Assembly (NCBI GenBank): GCA_947499935.1
Contig: CANMQH010000001.1
Coordinates: 512,772-576,771 of the forward strand
DNA: 64,000 nt
Direction: 5' to 3'
Source: an uncultured Algibacter sp.
GTDB taxonomy: Bacteria; Bacteroidota; Bacteroidia; Flavobacteriales; Flavobacteriaceae
In this document: positions 7,702 through 16,873 of the stretch, piece by piece
Numbering within the stretch: position 1 is the stretch's first letter
Layout of the letters: each line of letters opens with the position of its first letter
Made by a program: the position numbers and the translations under genes
Notes under the pieces: generated by a model
Told to the model about the DNA's origin: nothing
Seen by the model: only the letters and a program-made list of their open reading frames with translations
Databases searched by the model: none

Positions 7702-10503
7702 TTGAAAAAAACTACTCTACTAATTTTTGTGATGCTTGTTTCATTTATAACAAAAATTCAAGCGCAGTGCAATGAAGTTATTACAATCAGTATTTGTGAC
7801 ATGACTATTATTGATGGTAATAGTGATGGTGAACCTGATGGTATAATCAACTTATACGAACAATATAATGATCAATCAGGAGCGATGACACCCATATCAC
7901 TGTCAACTGGAACTTGGTTTGATCCTAATTTTAATTTTGCACTCAACGAGGCCTCAGGAGATTTATTCTTGTGGGATTTAGACAATGCCTCAGAATCTAT
8001 TACGGATTATCAATTTCAACTTATTGATGCCACATCGTCATGTACTGATGGGATTTTGGTGACTATCAATTTAATTTTAGGTCCGTTTTCGGGTTTTGGT
8101 AGACCAGTTTTAGATATTGATGATGTTAATTTAGAAATTTGTGATGTTGGATCAACACCTCAAGAAGCATGTTTCGTACTACCAGACGTAGACCTTTTTG
8201 AAGCTTTAGAGTCTATACCCAGTCCGCACTTAAATGGACAATGGATTTATAATGGTAGTAGTCCTAATTTTGTAAGCTTGGCGGGGTCAGATTTTACAGT
8301 AACAATTCCTTATGTTTCTGGGCCTCCATTGGCAGATCAAGAAACTTTCGAGCTAACTTACCGTATAAGTGGTATTCCTCCTTGTGGTGGTACTTTTGAA
8401 ACAACGGTTAATGTTTCTGTTACTAGACAAGTATTTTCTGGACATCCATTAGCAAGACGTATTTGCGAATTAGATATATTAGATGGCGTTTACAATAGCG
8501 ATGTAGATTTAACTGACGATGAGTTTTTATTACAAGAAGATTTAGAAGGTCTTTGGATAACGGATGCTTTTGGACAAATAACAACGCCTAATGACTCTAA
8601 TATAAATATTAACGATGTATACCAACAAATAATAGCTAATGAAGGCTTACGATTTGGATCTTCTGAGTTTGGATTTTCTTATTCGGTAGATCAACGTTCA
8701 GGAGTATGTAATGATGCGTTATCTACAGTATTATTTAAGGTGTACGAATATTTGAGACCTTTTTCTCAAAACGATGATACCTTGGAGTTTTGTGAAGATA
8801 CATTAACAGAACCTACAACTTTAAATCTTTTTGATCAGTTAGAGTTTACTACCGAAAATGGTGTCTTGTTTGATTATGTTGATAATGGAGGGATTATTAA
8901 TTATACTAATTGGGAACTTATTTCTGGACCTTCAAGATTAGGGTTGATTTCCAATACTCAAGCCAATTATACATCGCAGGGTACTATTAATTTACAAAAT
9001 GCAGCTCCTGGTAATTATGTATTTGAATACCAAGTAAATCATAGAATTAATTATCCTGATGATGCTTTTGTTGCAGTAACAAATTCACCAAATCAATGTA
9101 TACCCTCACCAAATAATCAAGGCTTTTGTAGCTCAGAAACTGCTCGGGTTATATTTACCGTGCATCCTAAATTATATGCGGGAGAAAATACATCTGGATT
9201 AGAATTTTGCGAAACAGATGTATTGGTAGCTTCACCATTAGATTTGTTTTCGCTTTTAGAAAAAAACCCTGCTGAGGGACCTATTTATCAAGGTCCTTTG
9301 GGAGTATGGTCTGATGTTGGAGGTAACGTAGTAAACAATCCTGTAAACTTATTAGAAGTAAATAATCAACAAACGTTTAATTTTATATACAGCACGACAT
9401 CTTCTAATGGTTGTTTAGATCGTGCAAATTTATCATTCAAAATTTTCGAAGAATTTCAGCCCGGTATAAGTACTAGTATTGATGTTTGTAATGATAATAT
9501 AACGTTTAATTTATTTAACGAATTAGGTGGTACTCCTAATACAAATGGAACCTGGGCAGGACCTAACGACTATGCTACAACAGGTCACAACGCTGTGTTA
9601 GACCCCTCTAATTTAGATGCTGGCGTATATACGTATACCGTACCAGATAATGTAAATGACGACGACGATATACTATGTATAGGAAGTTCTGCAACAGTAA
9701 CCATTACATTACACCAAAGCCCTAATATAGGTGCAGGTGGTTTGTTTTCTGTATGTCAATCTGAAGCTCAAATAGATTTAATAGACTATTTAGATTCTGG
9801 CGTAGATACAAGTGGTTCTTTTAGAGATTTAGATATGACTAATCTTTTAACAGGAAGTCTTTTAGATGTATCTCAATTAGATGCTGGAGAATATGATTTT
9901 CAATATGAAATACAAGGACATCCATCATGTGGTTTGTCATCTATTATAATTACAATTTCTATTATAGAAGTTGTACCACCAGTTGTAACTAATCAAACAT
10001 TTTGCGTAACAGACGGCGCAACTATAGATCAACTTGTAGTCGATAATGCTCAAGATTTTAATTGGTATGCTGATGCTATATCAACAATAGCATTATCATC
10101 TAGCGAACTGTTAATAGATGGTGAAGATTATTTTGTTTCGGCAGTAGATAGTAATGATTGCGAATCGCCAAGAGTTTCTATAACAGTAACTCTTTTACCT
10201 TTAGGTAATTTAGAATGTATAGATTGTCTTAAAGATGGTATTTCGGTTAATGGAGATGGCGAAAACGATGCGTTTACGTTATGTAGATTGCCTGTGGCTT
10301 TTCCTGATTTTGAAATTAATATTTTTAATAGGTATGGTACAAAAGTGTACCGAGGAAATAGAAATACCGAATTATTTAATGGGGTTTCTAATCAGCCTTT
10401 AACTATAGGTAAAGCATTACCTTCTGGAACTTATTTTTATGTTTTTGACCCCAAAGATGGGATTTCTAAACCTTTTCAAGGAAATTTTTACTTAAGCAGA
10501 TAA
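7702..10503 (+). CDS. Large secreted protein with T9SS type B (gliding-motility) C-terminal sorting domain
   Basis: A 933-residue exported protein. It begins at a TTG codon that gives a well-formed signal peptide (about residues 1-22, ending IQAQ); no in-frame ATG gives one. The middle is a series of beta-sandwich-like blocks of about 100-130 residues, each with paired cysteines and phrases such as FCEDT, EFCETDV, VCQSEAQI and TFCVTDGA. The last 90 or so residues are a type B sorting domain: VNGDGENDAFT, INIFNRYGTKVY and a final SGTYFYVF...GNFYLSR. It is probably cargo displayed or released by the T9SS. The next genes encode PorP/SprF and OmpA-type partners, the usual setting for type B proteins. 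Confidence 0.9.
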   Translation: MKKTTLLIFVMLVSFITKIQAQCNEVITISICDMTIIDGNSDGEPDGIINLYEQYNDQSGAMTPISLSTGTWFDPNFNFALNEASGDLFLWDLDNASESITDYQFQLIDATSSCTDGILVTINLILGPFSGFGRPVLDIDDVNLEICDVGSTPQEACFVLPDVDLFEALESIPSPHLNGQWIYNGSSPNFVSLAGSDFTVTIPYVSGPPLADQETFELTYRISGIPPCGGTFETTVNVSVTRQVFSGHPLARRICELDILDGVYNSDVDLTDDEFLLQEDLEGLWITDAFGQITTPNDSNININDVYQQIIANEGLRFGSSEFGFSYSVDQRSGVCNDALSTVLFKVYEYLRPFSQNDDTLEFCEDTLTEPTTLNLFDQLEFTTENGVLFDYVDNGGIINYTNWELISGPSRLGLISNTQANYTSQGTINLQNAAPGNYVFEYQVNHRINYPDDAFVAVTNSPNQCIPSPNNQGFCSSETARVIFTVHPKLYAGENTSGLEFCETDVLVASPLDLFSLLEKNPAEGPIYQGPLGVWSDVGGNVVNNPVNLLEVNNQQTFNFIYSTTSSNGCLDRANLSFKIFEEFQPGISTSIDVCNDNITFNLFNELGGTPNTNGTWAGPNDYATTGHNAVLDPSNLDAGVYTYTVPDNVNDDDDILCIGSSATVTITLHQSPNIGAGGLFSVCQSEAQIDLIDYLDSGVDTSGSFRDLDMTNLLTGSLLDVSQLDAGEYDFQYEIQGHPSCGLSSIIITISIIEVVPPVVTNQTFCVTDGATIDQLVVDNAQDFNWYADAISTIALSSSELLIDGEDYFVSAVDSNDCESPRVSITVTLLPLGNLECIDCLKDGISVNGDGENDAFTLCRLPVAFPDFEINIFNRYGTKVYRGNRNTELFNGVSNQPLTIGKALPSGTYFYVFDPKDGISKPFQGNFYLSR

Positions 10504-10514
10504 CCAGTTAGATT

Positions 10515-11423
10515 ATGAGAGTTAAACTATTTATATTATTTGTAATATATAATGTAACGGTGTATGGCCAGCAAGAGCCGCAGTATACACAATACATGTA
10601 TAATATGAGTATAGTTAATCCGGGTTATGTGATTAATGAACCAAGCATAGTACAAGTAGGGAGTTTATACCGCTCGCAATGGGTTGGTATAGAAGGAGCA
10701 CCAAAAACAGCAAATGTATTTGCAAATGTACCACTTAGCAATAAAATAGAATTAAGTGCCAACTATTTAAATGATAATATTGGAGGGAAAGTAAATATAA
10801 GCGAAAATGTTTTTAATATAAATACGTCTTATATATTAAAGCTAAAGAAGGATTTAAACATATCTTTTGGATTAAAATTAGGCTTTGACCATTTAAATTT
10901 TAGTGCTATAGGAAGTAATGTGATTTCGGATCCAACATTTGGAAACACGAACAAAACCATACTTAATATAGGTGCAGGTGTATTTTTGTTTGATAAAAAT
11001 TACTATGCAGGTATTTCTTTACCTAATTTAATACCCAGTGATTTAAGTATTGATAATGAAGTGGCTTATACAGATGCATCGCATGTATTTTTAATTGGTG
11101 GTTATGTGTTTAATATTAATGATTTTAAAATAAAACCATCAACAGTTATAAAATATGTTGGAGGCGCACCCTTATCTTTTGATGTGTCTGCAAATGTACT
11201 TTATAACGAAAAGTTTGAGTTAGGGGTGTCTTATCGATATCTAGACGCCATATCTGGATTAGCCGGATTTAATGTAACGCCCAATTTAAAAGTTGGGTAC
11301 GCTTACGATTTTAATACCAGTAGGCTCAATGATTTTAATAATGGCAGTCACGAATTTATATTATTATACAGGTTTGATGTGTTAGGGTTAAGTAAAAAAT
11401 ATTCATCTCCAAGATTCTATTAA
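10515..11423 (+). CDS. PorP/SprF family type IX secretion outer-membrane protein
   Basis: Outer-membrane beta-barrel of the PorP/SprF family. It has a signal peptide (about 1-18, ending VYGQ), then the hallmark start QEPQYTQYMYNMSIVNPGY and the RSQWVGIEGAPKTANVFANVP block, followed by repeated amphipathic strands to the C-terminus. SprF is needed for secretion of the type B adhesin SprB; members next to a type B protein are thought to serve that partner. Here the partner is the 933-residue protein 11 bases upstream. The OmpA-type gene starts one base after its stop. Confidence 0.9.
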   Translation: MRVKLFILFVIYNVTVYGQQEPQYTQYMYNMSIVNPGYVINEPSIVQVGSLYRSQWVGIEGAPKTANVFANVPLSNKIELSANYLNDNIGGKVNISENVFNINTSYILKLKKDLNISFGLKLGFDHLNFSAIGSNVISDPTFGNTNKTILNIGAGVFLFDKNYYAGISLPNLIPSDLSIDNEVAYTDASHVFLIGGYVFNINDFKIKPSTVIKYVGGAPLSFDVSANVLYNEKFELGVSYRYLDAISGLAGFNVTPNLKVGYAYDFNTSRLNDFNNGSHEFILLYRFDVLGLSKKYSSPRFY

Positions 11424-11424
11424 T

Positions 11425-13455
11425 ATGATAAAGAAAATAAGTCTGGTTATTATAACCATTTTTGTGTGTCAATGGTCTTTTGGGCAAAAAACAAGAGCAG
11501 ATCGTTTTTTTGAAAAAGGCGATTATATAAATGCTGCTAAATATTATGAAACGGATATTAGTAAAGAACGTCATAAAAAAGATATAGAAAATATAGCCGT
11601 ATGTTACTATAATACATTTCAATATAAACCGGCATCTAGATACTTAAAGCAACTAGTAAAAGGTCGATATGGTGAAAAAGATAAATCATACAATAACCAA
11701 TATAATTTTAAACTATACCAAGTGCTTTCTGCACTGGGTGATTATGAAACAGGTTTAGAATATTTTAAATTATATAAAGAAAACCTATCCAAAGTTATAG
11801 ATGAAAAAACTGCTATAGAAACTATTGAAACATTTAAACTAAAAAACCCTGATTACACAGTAAAAAAATCGCAATTTAATTCGGGAGCTTCAGATTTTGG
11901 AGCAGTAAAATATGGAGACAGTGTTTATTTTACTTCAGACCGAGATAATAAAAAATTACTAGGTAAAACTTATAAATGGACACATCAACCCTTTTTAGAC
12001 ATATATGCCGTAAAAGTTAATGATAAGAATGACACCATAGGAGCACCTAAGTTGGTGTCTAAAACTTTAAATTCAAAGCTTCATGATGGTAATTTTTGTT
12101 TTACAAAAGACGGAAATACCATGTATATCTCGAAGAGCAATCTTAATAAAGGGAAAAAGGAATTTAATGATAAAGGAAATAACAATATCCATTTATATAA
12201 ATCTGTACGTGTTGCGGGTAAATGGTCTAAACCAGAAAAATTAGCATTCAATAAAAACGGATATTCATACCAACATCCAGCATTAAGTCCAGATGGTAAA
12301 AAACTGTATTTTTCTTCAGATATGGAGGGCGGTTTTGGTAGTTTCGATTTGTATTATGTAAACATTGCTGTAGACGATAGTATGGGAACGCCTGTTAATT
12401 TAGGCGAAACCATAAATACAGAAAATCGGGAGCATTTTCCATTTATATCAGAAAATGGTAATCTATTTTTTGCGTCTAATGGTCATTTAGGTTTAGGGAT
12501 GTTAGATAATTTTGTTTCCGAACGTGTTAATAATAAATTTACGACACCAATAAATTTAGGTGCTCCAATAAATTCTCGATATGACGATTTTAATTTAAAT
12601 TATCATAACGAAAATGAAGGGTTTATATCTTCAAATAGAAATAAAAAGCATGACGATATTTTTAAGTTTACGCAAATAGGGGAAATATTTATCAGGGAGT
12701 ATATTAATACTTTTGAGGTTAGAGATTTTGTTACTAAAGCATTTGTACCCAATGTTAAAGTGGTATTGCATGATAAAAAGAATACAGAATTATATACCAA
12801 TACTTTAGATGCCACAGCAGCATTTAATATGAATTTGTTAGCAGATAATTACGAATTTAAAGCAGAACATCCAGATTATAAAGCAGGTATATTACAAGTT
12901 AAAGTTTTAGAAGCGCAAGACCAAAAGCATGTTTTGTATTTAAAAAAGATTCCACCGCCACCGCCAGTTGTTATAGATCCTCTAGAAGCCATTATAGTTA
13001 AAAAGAAAATCGATAAAAAACTAAAAGATAACGATCCAAAGCGTTTTGAAATGCTCACAGACTCTAAAGGACCACCAATTATTGAGAAAGATGGTAAGTT
13101 ATATTTTCAATTAGAACCTATTTATTTTGATTTTGATAAGTGGAGTATAAGGGCAGATTCTAAAAAAACATTGGATGAATTGGCAGAAAAGTTAGAGCGA
13201 TATCCAAATATTTATTTAAAAATAAGTGCGCATACAGATAGTCGAGGTACGGTGCGTTACAATCAATTTTTATCGGAGAGACGTGCTGAGTCTACAAGAA
13301 ATTATTTAGCCTTAGAAGCTTATATTAATGCCAGACGAATGAAATTTGAAGGATTTGGAGAGTTGTCTCCTATTATTGCATGTCCTATGTTAGAATGTAC
13401 CGATGAAGAACACCAATTAAACAGACGTAGCGAGTTTGAGATTATTAAATACTAA
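11425..13455 (+). CDS. OmpA family protein with TPR-like, WD40-like and carboxypeptidase-regulatory-like domains
   Basis: Envelope protein of 676 residues. Order: signal peptide (about 1-20, ending SFGQ); TPR-like helical region (about 24-130); PD40/WD40-like propeller (about 155-400, with SPDGKKLYFSSD); a carboxypeptidase-regulatory-like beta domain (about 425-510); a PPPPP hinge; and a C-terminal OmpA domain (about 560-676). The OmpA part has the expected peptidoglycan-binding features: FDFDKWSIR, HTDSRG, SERRAEST and NRRSEFEI. Together with the two genes before it, it forms a cargo-porin-anchor module; tethering of the porin complex to the cell wall is inferred. Confidence 0.9.
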   Translation: MIKKISLVIITIFVCQWSFGQKTRADRFFEKGDYINAAKYYETDISKERHKKDIENIAVCYYNTFQYKPASRYLKQLVKGRYGEKDKSYNNQYNFKLYQVLSALGDYETGLEYFKLYKENLSKVIDEKTAIETIETFKLKNPDYTVKKSQFNSGASDFGAVKYGDSVYFTSDRDNKKLLGKTYKWTHQPFLDIYAVKVNDKNDTIGAPKLVSKTLNSKLHDGNFCFTKDGNTMYISKSNLNKGKKEFNDKGNNNIHLYKSVRVAGKWSKPEKLAFNKNGYSYQHPALSPDGKKLYFSSDMEGGFGSFDLYYVNIAVDDSMGTPVNLGETINTENREHFPFISENGNLFFASNGHLGLGMLDNFVSERVNNKFTTPINLGAPINSRYDDFNLNYHNENEGFISSNRNKKHDDIFKFTQIGEIFIREYINTFEVRDFVTKAFVPNVKVVLHDKKNTELYTNTLDATAAFNMNLLADNYEFKAEHPDYKAGILQVKVLEAQDQKHVLYLKKIPPPPPVVIDPLEAIIVKKKIDKKLKDNDPKRFEMLTDSKGPPIIEKDGKLYFQLEPIYFDFDKWSIRADSKKTLDELAEKLERYPNIYLKISAHTDSRGTVRYNQFLSERRAESTRNYLALEAYINARRMKFEGFGELSPIIACPMLECTDEEHQLNRRSEFEIIKY

Positions 13456-13552
13456 GGTTGAATTTGGTTCTTAGTTTTATAAACTAATACTGTTTATGGA
13501 TTAATGCATAAATAAAAGGGATTTGTAAATTCTCTTATGTATTGATAAAAAC

Positions 13553-13777
13553 TCATTCTATAATTTCGTAGTCAATGCTTAGTTTTCGCAAAGCTCTTAG
13601 TGCAGAACCCGTGTTTTTGTCTTCCATTTCAATATCTATAGGGTCTCCTTCTAAGAGTATGTTTGTAAGTTCATTTGATAAAGACTCATTAATGTTAGAT
13701 GAAATCTCTGCAATACATTTAGCTATTGCTCTTCTATCGGGTCTTTGAGCATTACAAGATAATAAGTTTAATTTCAT
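13553..13777 (-). CDS. Small conserved-looking protein, possible L7/L12 C-terminal-domain-like fold
   Basis: 74 residues, no signal peptide or membrane segment. The pattern RRAIAKCIAEI, then ILLEGDPIDIEMED, then a helix ending ALRALRKLSIDYEII resembles the alpha-beta layout of the ribosomal L7/L12 C-terminal domain (helix, glycine/proline turn, helix, final strand). This is pattern matching by eye and the function is unknown. The frame is not covered by another gene on either strand and has a plausible composition, so I take it as real. Gene spacing suggests its own transcript. Confidence 0.55.
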   Translation of the reverse strand: MKLNLLSCNAQRPDRRAIAKCIAEISSNINESLSNELTNILLEGDPIDIEMEDKNTGSALRALRKLSIDYEIIE

Positions 13778-13947
13778 AGTAATAGTTTAATAATGCAATA
13801 TACTAGAGTTTAGTTTAGTATTGGGTATGCTTATTCTATTATTACTGTTAATAATGTGCAGTTTTAAGTAGGTAAAAAGCCTTTTAAAGCAAAACTATAG
13901 GTTATGTTTTTTCTTGTTAGCAGAACAAAAAATCACATAAAATGAAT

Positions 13948-14376
13948 TTAATTTTTTCTAAGTTCATTAATACGCATTGGCATCAAATCAATTTTAGAGA
14001 ATAGAGTTTCGCAGGGTAAAAATGTATTTTGCCTTAATTTTTCGTCACCATCCAAACCTATTAATATAATTTCAAATGATTTGTTTGTCTTTTTTAAATA
14101 TTTGTATGCAGTTTTCCCTTCTTGCCAAGTTGTAGAAAATAACCCTTTTTTAAAAATATTTTGTTTTATGTGAAAAACAAGCAGTTTACGTTCGGTTAAT
14201 CCCGAGGACTCTTTTTTAAATTCATTGAGCTGTTTATTATAGATTTCGTTATTTTCATCATCAATTAAGATTATAATGAGCCTATTATACCATTTATAAG
14301 TATTAAGGTCTTGAGCTTTAACAAGATTAGTGTTAATACATATTATGACTAAAAATAATAATTTTAAACAGTTCAT
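13948..14376 (-). CDS. DUF4174 domain-containing secreted protein
   Basis: 142 residues with a signal peptide (about 1-21, ending LVKAQ). The rest fits DUF4174: an opening YKWYNRLIIIL strand, the ERKLLVFHI strand, the LIGLDGDEKLR segment and the closing IDLMPMRINELR motif. This family has a thioredoxin-like look but lacks a CxxC pair, and its role is unknown. Probably periplasmic. Very AT-rich like its minus-strand neighbours. Confidence 0.75.
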   Translation of the reverse strand: MNCLKLLFLVIICINTNLVKAQDLNTYKWYNRLIIILIDDENNEIYNKQLNEFKKESSGLTERKLLVFHIKQNIFKKGLFSTTWQEGKTAYKYLKKTNKSFEIILIGLDGDEKLRQNTFLPCETLFSKIDLMPMRINELRKN

Positions 14377-14485
14377 GATTTATATGATGGCCCTTGTATT
14401 TGGTAAAAAAATGATGTTTAGTAGCTTTACAAATAAACAACAAACTTTAAATTTAGCACTATGGCCTTGTTTGTTATGTAAAGTC

Positions 14486-15013
14486 TTATTGATTATTTTT
14501 TTTCGAATCTAGAAAATCTATTAAAGCTATATTATAACAATGATTTTTACTATTTCCAATACAACCTTGACCTATTGCAATAACATCAACGTTATATTTT
14601 TCCTTAAATTTAAGTTTAATGCCTTTAAAATCTGCACTTAATCCAAAAGCAAAATAAGCGAATTTATTTTGAGTTTTATCAAATTCTAATCGTTCAATTA
14701 ATTGATTACAATTTTTGTTATCATAATTTTTTATAAAATCGACTCTATTAATTTCTTGAAACGACTTATATGATAAAACCAATTCTGATGATATTAACAA
14801 AATTGTAAAAATTAATAAAGCTCTTAAAAACAGAGGGTTTCTTAATTTTGGACGTAAGGTTAATAATATTGAAATTAAGATAATTATTAAGCCTAATAAT
14901 TGAAAATCAATTATTACAGAATAATATTTATAAATGTCAAGATTAATTCTGTTAAAAACAACAAGAGCAATTCCGCTGAATAATAAAATAAAAATAATTA
15001 GATACTTTTTCAT
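14486..15013 (-). CDS. Hypothetical membrane protein with soluble C-terminal domain
   Basis: 175 residues, not recognised. Three hydrophobic segments occupy about residues 4-21, 33-52 and 64-82; the remaining 90 or so residues are soluble, with two cysteines in the motif GQGCIGNSKNHC and the phrase LKFKEKYNVDVIAIG. The spacing to the DUF4174 gene is about 110 bases, so they could share a transcript. No function can be offered. Confidence 0.65.
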   Translation of the reverse strand: MKKYLIIFILLFSGIALVVFNRINLDIYKYYSVIIDFQLLGLIIILISILLTLRPKLRNPLFLRALLIFTILLISSELVLSYKSFQEINRVDFIKNYDNKNCNQLIERLEFDKTQNKFAYFAFGLSADFKGIKLKFKEKYNVDVIAIGQGCIGNSKNHCYNIALIDFLDSKKNNQ

Positions 15014-15124
15014 TATAATTACTAAATGAATGATGATTTTTGATAAAATAAGGTCATATGCTATGATAAACGAATTTCAATAATTTTTCTGACAAAGTCA
15101 AGTTTTTAATATTTAGAAATCCTG

Positions 15125-15132
15125 TATTTTTG
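15125..15132 (+). promoter_or_regulatory. -7 promoter box directly before the SprT-like gene
   Basis: TATTTTTG matches TAnnTTTG and ends only 5 bases before the ATG at 15138. No TTG is visible at the usual -33 distance. If used, the transcript would start at or next to the start codon. Confidence 0.5.
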
Positions 15133-15137
15133 TACCA

Positions 15138-15731
15138 ATGCAAAACCAACTTCAAGACTATATTCCTAAACCAGCTCTAGTATCTATATTAAAACTATTG
15201 GAGCATGATAATTTATCTGTTAAAATTAAGCAAGAACGTAAGACACGACATGGAGATTATAGGCGCTTGCCTAATGATCAACATCAAATCACCATTAATT
15301 CTAACTTAAATGTGTATCGTTTTTTAATAACCTTAATTCATGAAATCGCACATTTTGAGGCATATAAAAACTATGGTAAATATATTAAACCTCATGGTAT
15401 AGAATGGAAACGTACATTTCAGCATTTAATGCTACCTTTTTTAAACCCAGAGATTTTTCCTAACCATATATTACCATTATTAGCTCAACATTTTAAAAAC
15501 CCTAAGGCTAGTAGCGATTCAGATACAAACCTAGCCTTTGCATTAAAACAATTTGACGAACCTAACGATAAAACCTATATTTTTGAAGTTCCATTGGGAT
15601 GTACTTTTAAATTATATAACGGTAGAGTCTTTAAAATGGGACATAAACGCGTAAAACGATTTGAATGTGTTGAGGTTAAAACAGGAAAATCGTATCTTTT
15701 CAACCCAAATGCTGAGGTAGAATTATTGTGA
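15138..15731 (+). CDS. SprT-like zinc metalloprotease-fold protein
   Basis: 197 residues. The metal-binding HExxH motif is H68-E69-I-A-H72 (LIHEIAHFEAY), with a third likely ligand H86 in KPHGIEWK, as in SprT/Spartan-type domains. The C-terminal part (about 140-197) is beta-rich and could be the zinc-ribbon-like region, but it lacks a clear four-cysteine set. SprT-like proteins have been linked to DNA-protein crosslink repair in eukaryotes; the bacterial role is unclear. It stands before manC with a separate -7 box between. Confidence 0.85.
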   Translation: MQNQLQDYIPKPALVSILKLLEHDNLSVKIKQERKTRHGDYRRLPNDQHQITINSNLNVYRFLITLIHEIAHFEAYKNYGKYIKPHGIEWKRTFQHLMLPFLNPEIFPNHILPLLAQHFKNPKASSDSDTNLAFALKQFDEPNDKTYIFEVPLGCTFKLYNGRVFKMGHKRVKRFECVEVKTGKSYLFNPNAEVELL

Positions 15732-15762
15732 ATATAAAATATTACACATAATATTATAAATT

Positions 15763-15770
15763 TATTTTTG
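15763..15770 (+). promoter_or_regulatory. -7 promoter box for manC
   Basis: TATTTTTG, 18 bases before the ATG at 15789. No convincing -33 TTG at the consensus distance. Confidence 0.45.
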
Positions 15771-15788
15771 GAAACAAACCAACACATT

Positions 15789-16871
15789 ATGAAAAACAAA
15801 GATTACTATGCCATTTTAATGGCAGGAGGAGTGGGCTCTAGATTTTGGCCTGTGAGTACGCAAAATTTCCCAAAACAGTTCCACGATATGTTGGGAACAG
15901 GAGATACGCTAATACAAAAAACATTTCAGCGTTTAGAAAAACTTATTCCTAAAGAAAACATCTTTATTTTAACTAATGAGCGTTATAACGATTTGGTTTT
16001 TGAGCAGTTGCCAGGCGTTACAAAAAGGCAAGTGGTATTAGAACCTGCCATGCGTAATACGGCACCTTGTATTTTGTATGCATCATTAAAAATACAAAAA
16101 GAAAATCCTAATGCTCAAGTTATTGTGGCGCCCAGTGATCATTGGATAGAAGATGAGCAAACATTTTCTGATAATGTACAGCAGGCTTTTAATTTTTGTG
16201 CAGAGCATGATGCCTTAATGACCTTGGGAATCCAGCCTACATTTCCAAATACAGGATACGGTTATATAGAATTTGATAAAACGTCTGCAGAAGCCATAAA
16301 ATATGTAAATCAGTTTAGAGAAAAACCAGATTATGAAACGGCAAAAGATTTTATAGATCAAGGTAATTTTTTATGGAATGCTGGTATTTTTATGTGGAGT
16401 ATTAAAAGTGTTGTTGCTGCATTTAAAAACAATCAGCCCGAATTATTTAAGTTATTTGAAACAGGTATTCCAGCATATAATACAGAGTTTGAAGATGATT
16501 TTATTAACGAAAATTATCCAAAAGCAGAAAACATTTCAGTTGATTATGCTATTATGGAAAAATCTGAAAATGTATTTGTTATCGCAGCAGAGTTTGATTG
16601 GAATGATTTAGGGACTTGGGGTAGTTTATATGATAAGCTAGATAAAGATGAATCTGATAATGCCGTAGTAAATTCTAGAACTTTAACGCAAGATGCTTCT
16701 GGTAATATGATACGTACCAAAAATGATAAAATAGTAGTTGTAGATGGTTTAAAAGATTATATTATTGTAGATAAAGACGATGTATTACTAATCTACCCTA
16801 AAACAAAAGAGCAGGATATTAAAAAAGTACTTCAAAGTGTTAAAGGTAAATTTGGGGAACAATATGGATAA
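15789..16871 (+). CDS. manC: Mannose-1-phosphate guanylyltransferase
   Basis: Makes GDP-mannose from mannose-1-phosphate and GTP for surface polysaccharide or glycoprotein synthesis. The nucleotidyltransferase signature AGGVGSRFWPVS with FPKQF is at the N-terminus; further motifs are APSDHWI, GYGYIEF, FREKPD and NAGIFMW. About 360 residues, so only the transferase domain is present, with no fused phosphomannose isomerase. I placed the start at ATG 15789 because the TTG seven codons earlier overlaps the -7 promoter box. The DUF389 gene follows after two bases. Confidence 0.92.
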   Translation: MKNKDYYAILMAGGVGSRFWPVSTQNFPKQFHDMLGTGDTLIQKTFQRLEKLIPKENIFILTNERYNDLVFEQLPGVTKRQVVLEPAMRNTAPCILYASLKIQKENPNAQVIVAPSDHWIEDEQTFSDNVQQAFNFCAEHDALMTLGIQPTFPNTGYGYIEFDKTSAEAIKYVNQFREKPDYETAKDFIDQGNFLWNAGIFMWSIKSVVAAFKNNQPELFKLFETGIPAYNTEFEDDFINENYPKAENISVDYAIMEKSENVFVIAAEFDWNDLGTWGSLYDKLDKDESDNAVVNSRTLTQDASGNMIRTKNDKIVVVDGLKDYIIVDKDDVLLIYPKTKEQDIKKVLQSVKGKFGEQYG

Positions 16872-16873
16872 TT

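Noticed and set aside
14330..14512. 60-codon plus-strand frame over the start of the DUF4174 gene
   Set aside because: Overlaps a better-supported gene and has no domain or promoter.
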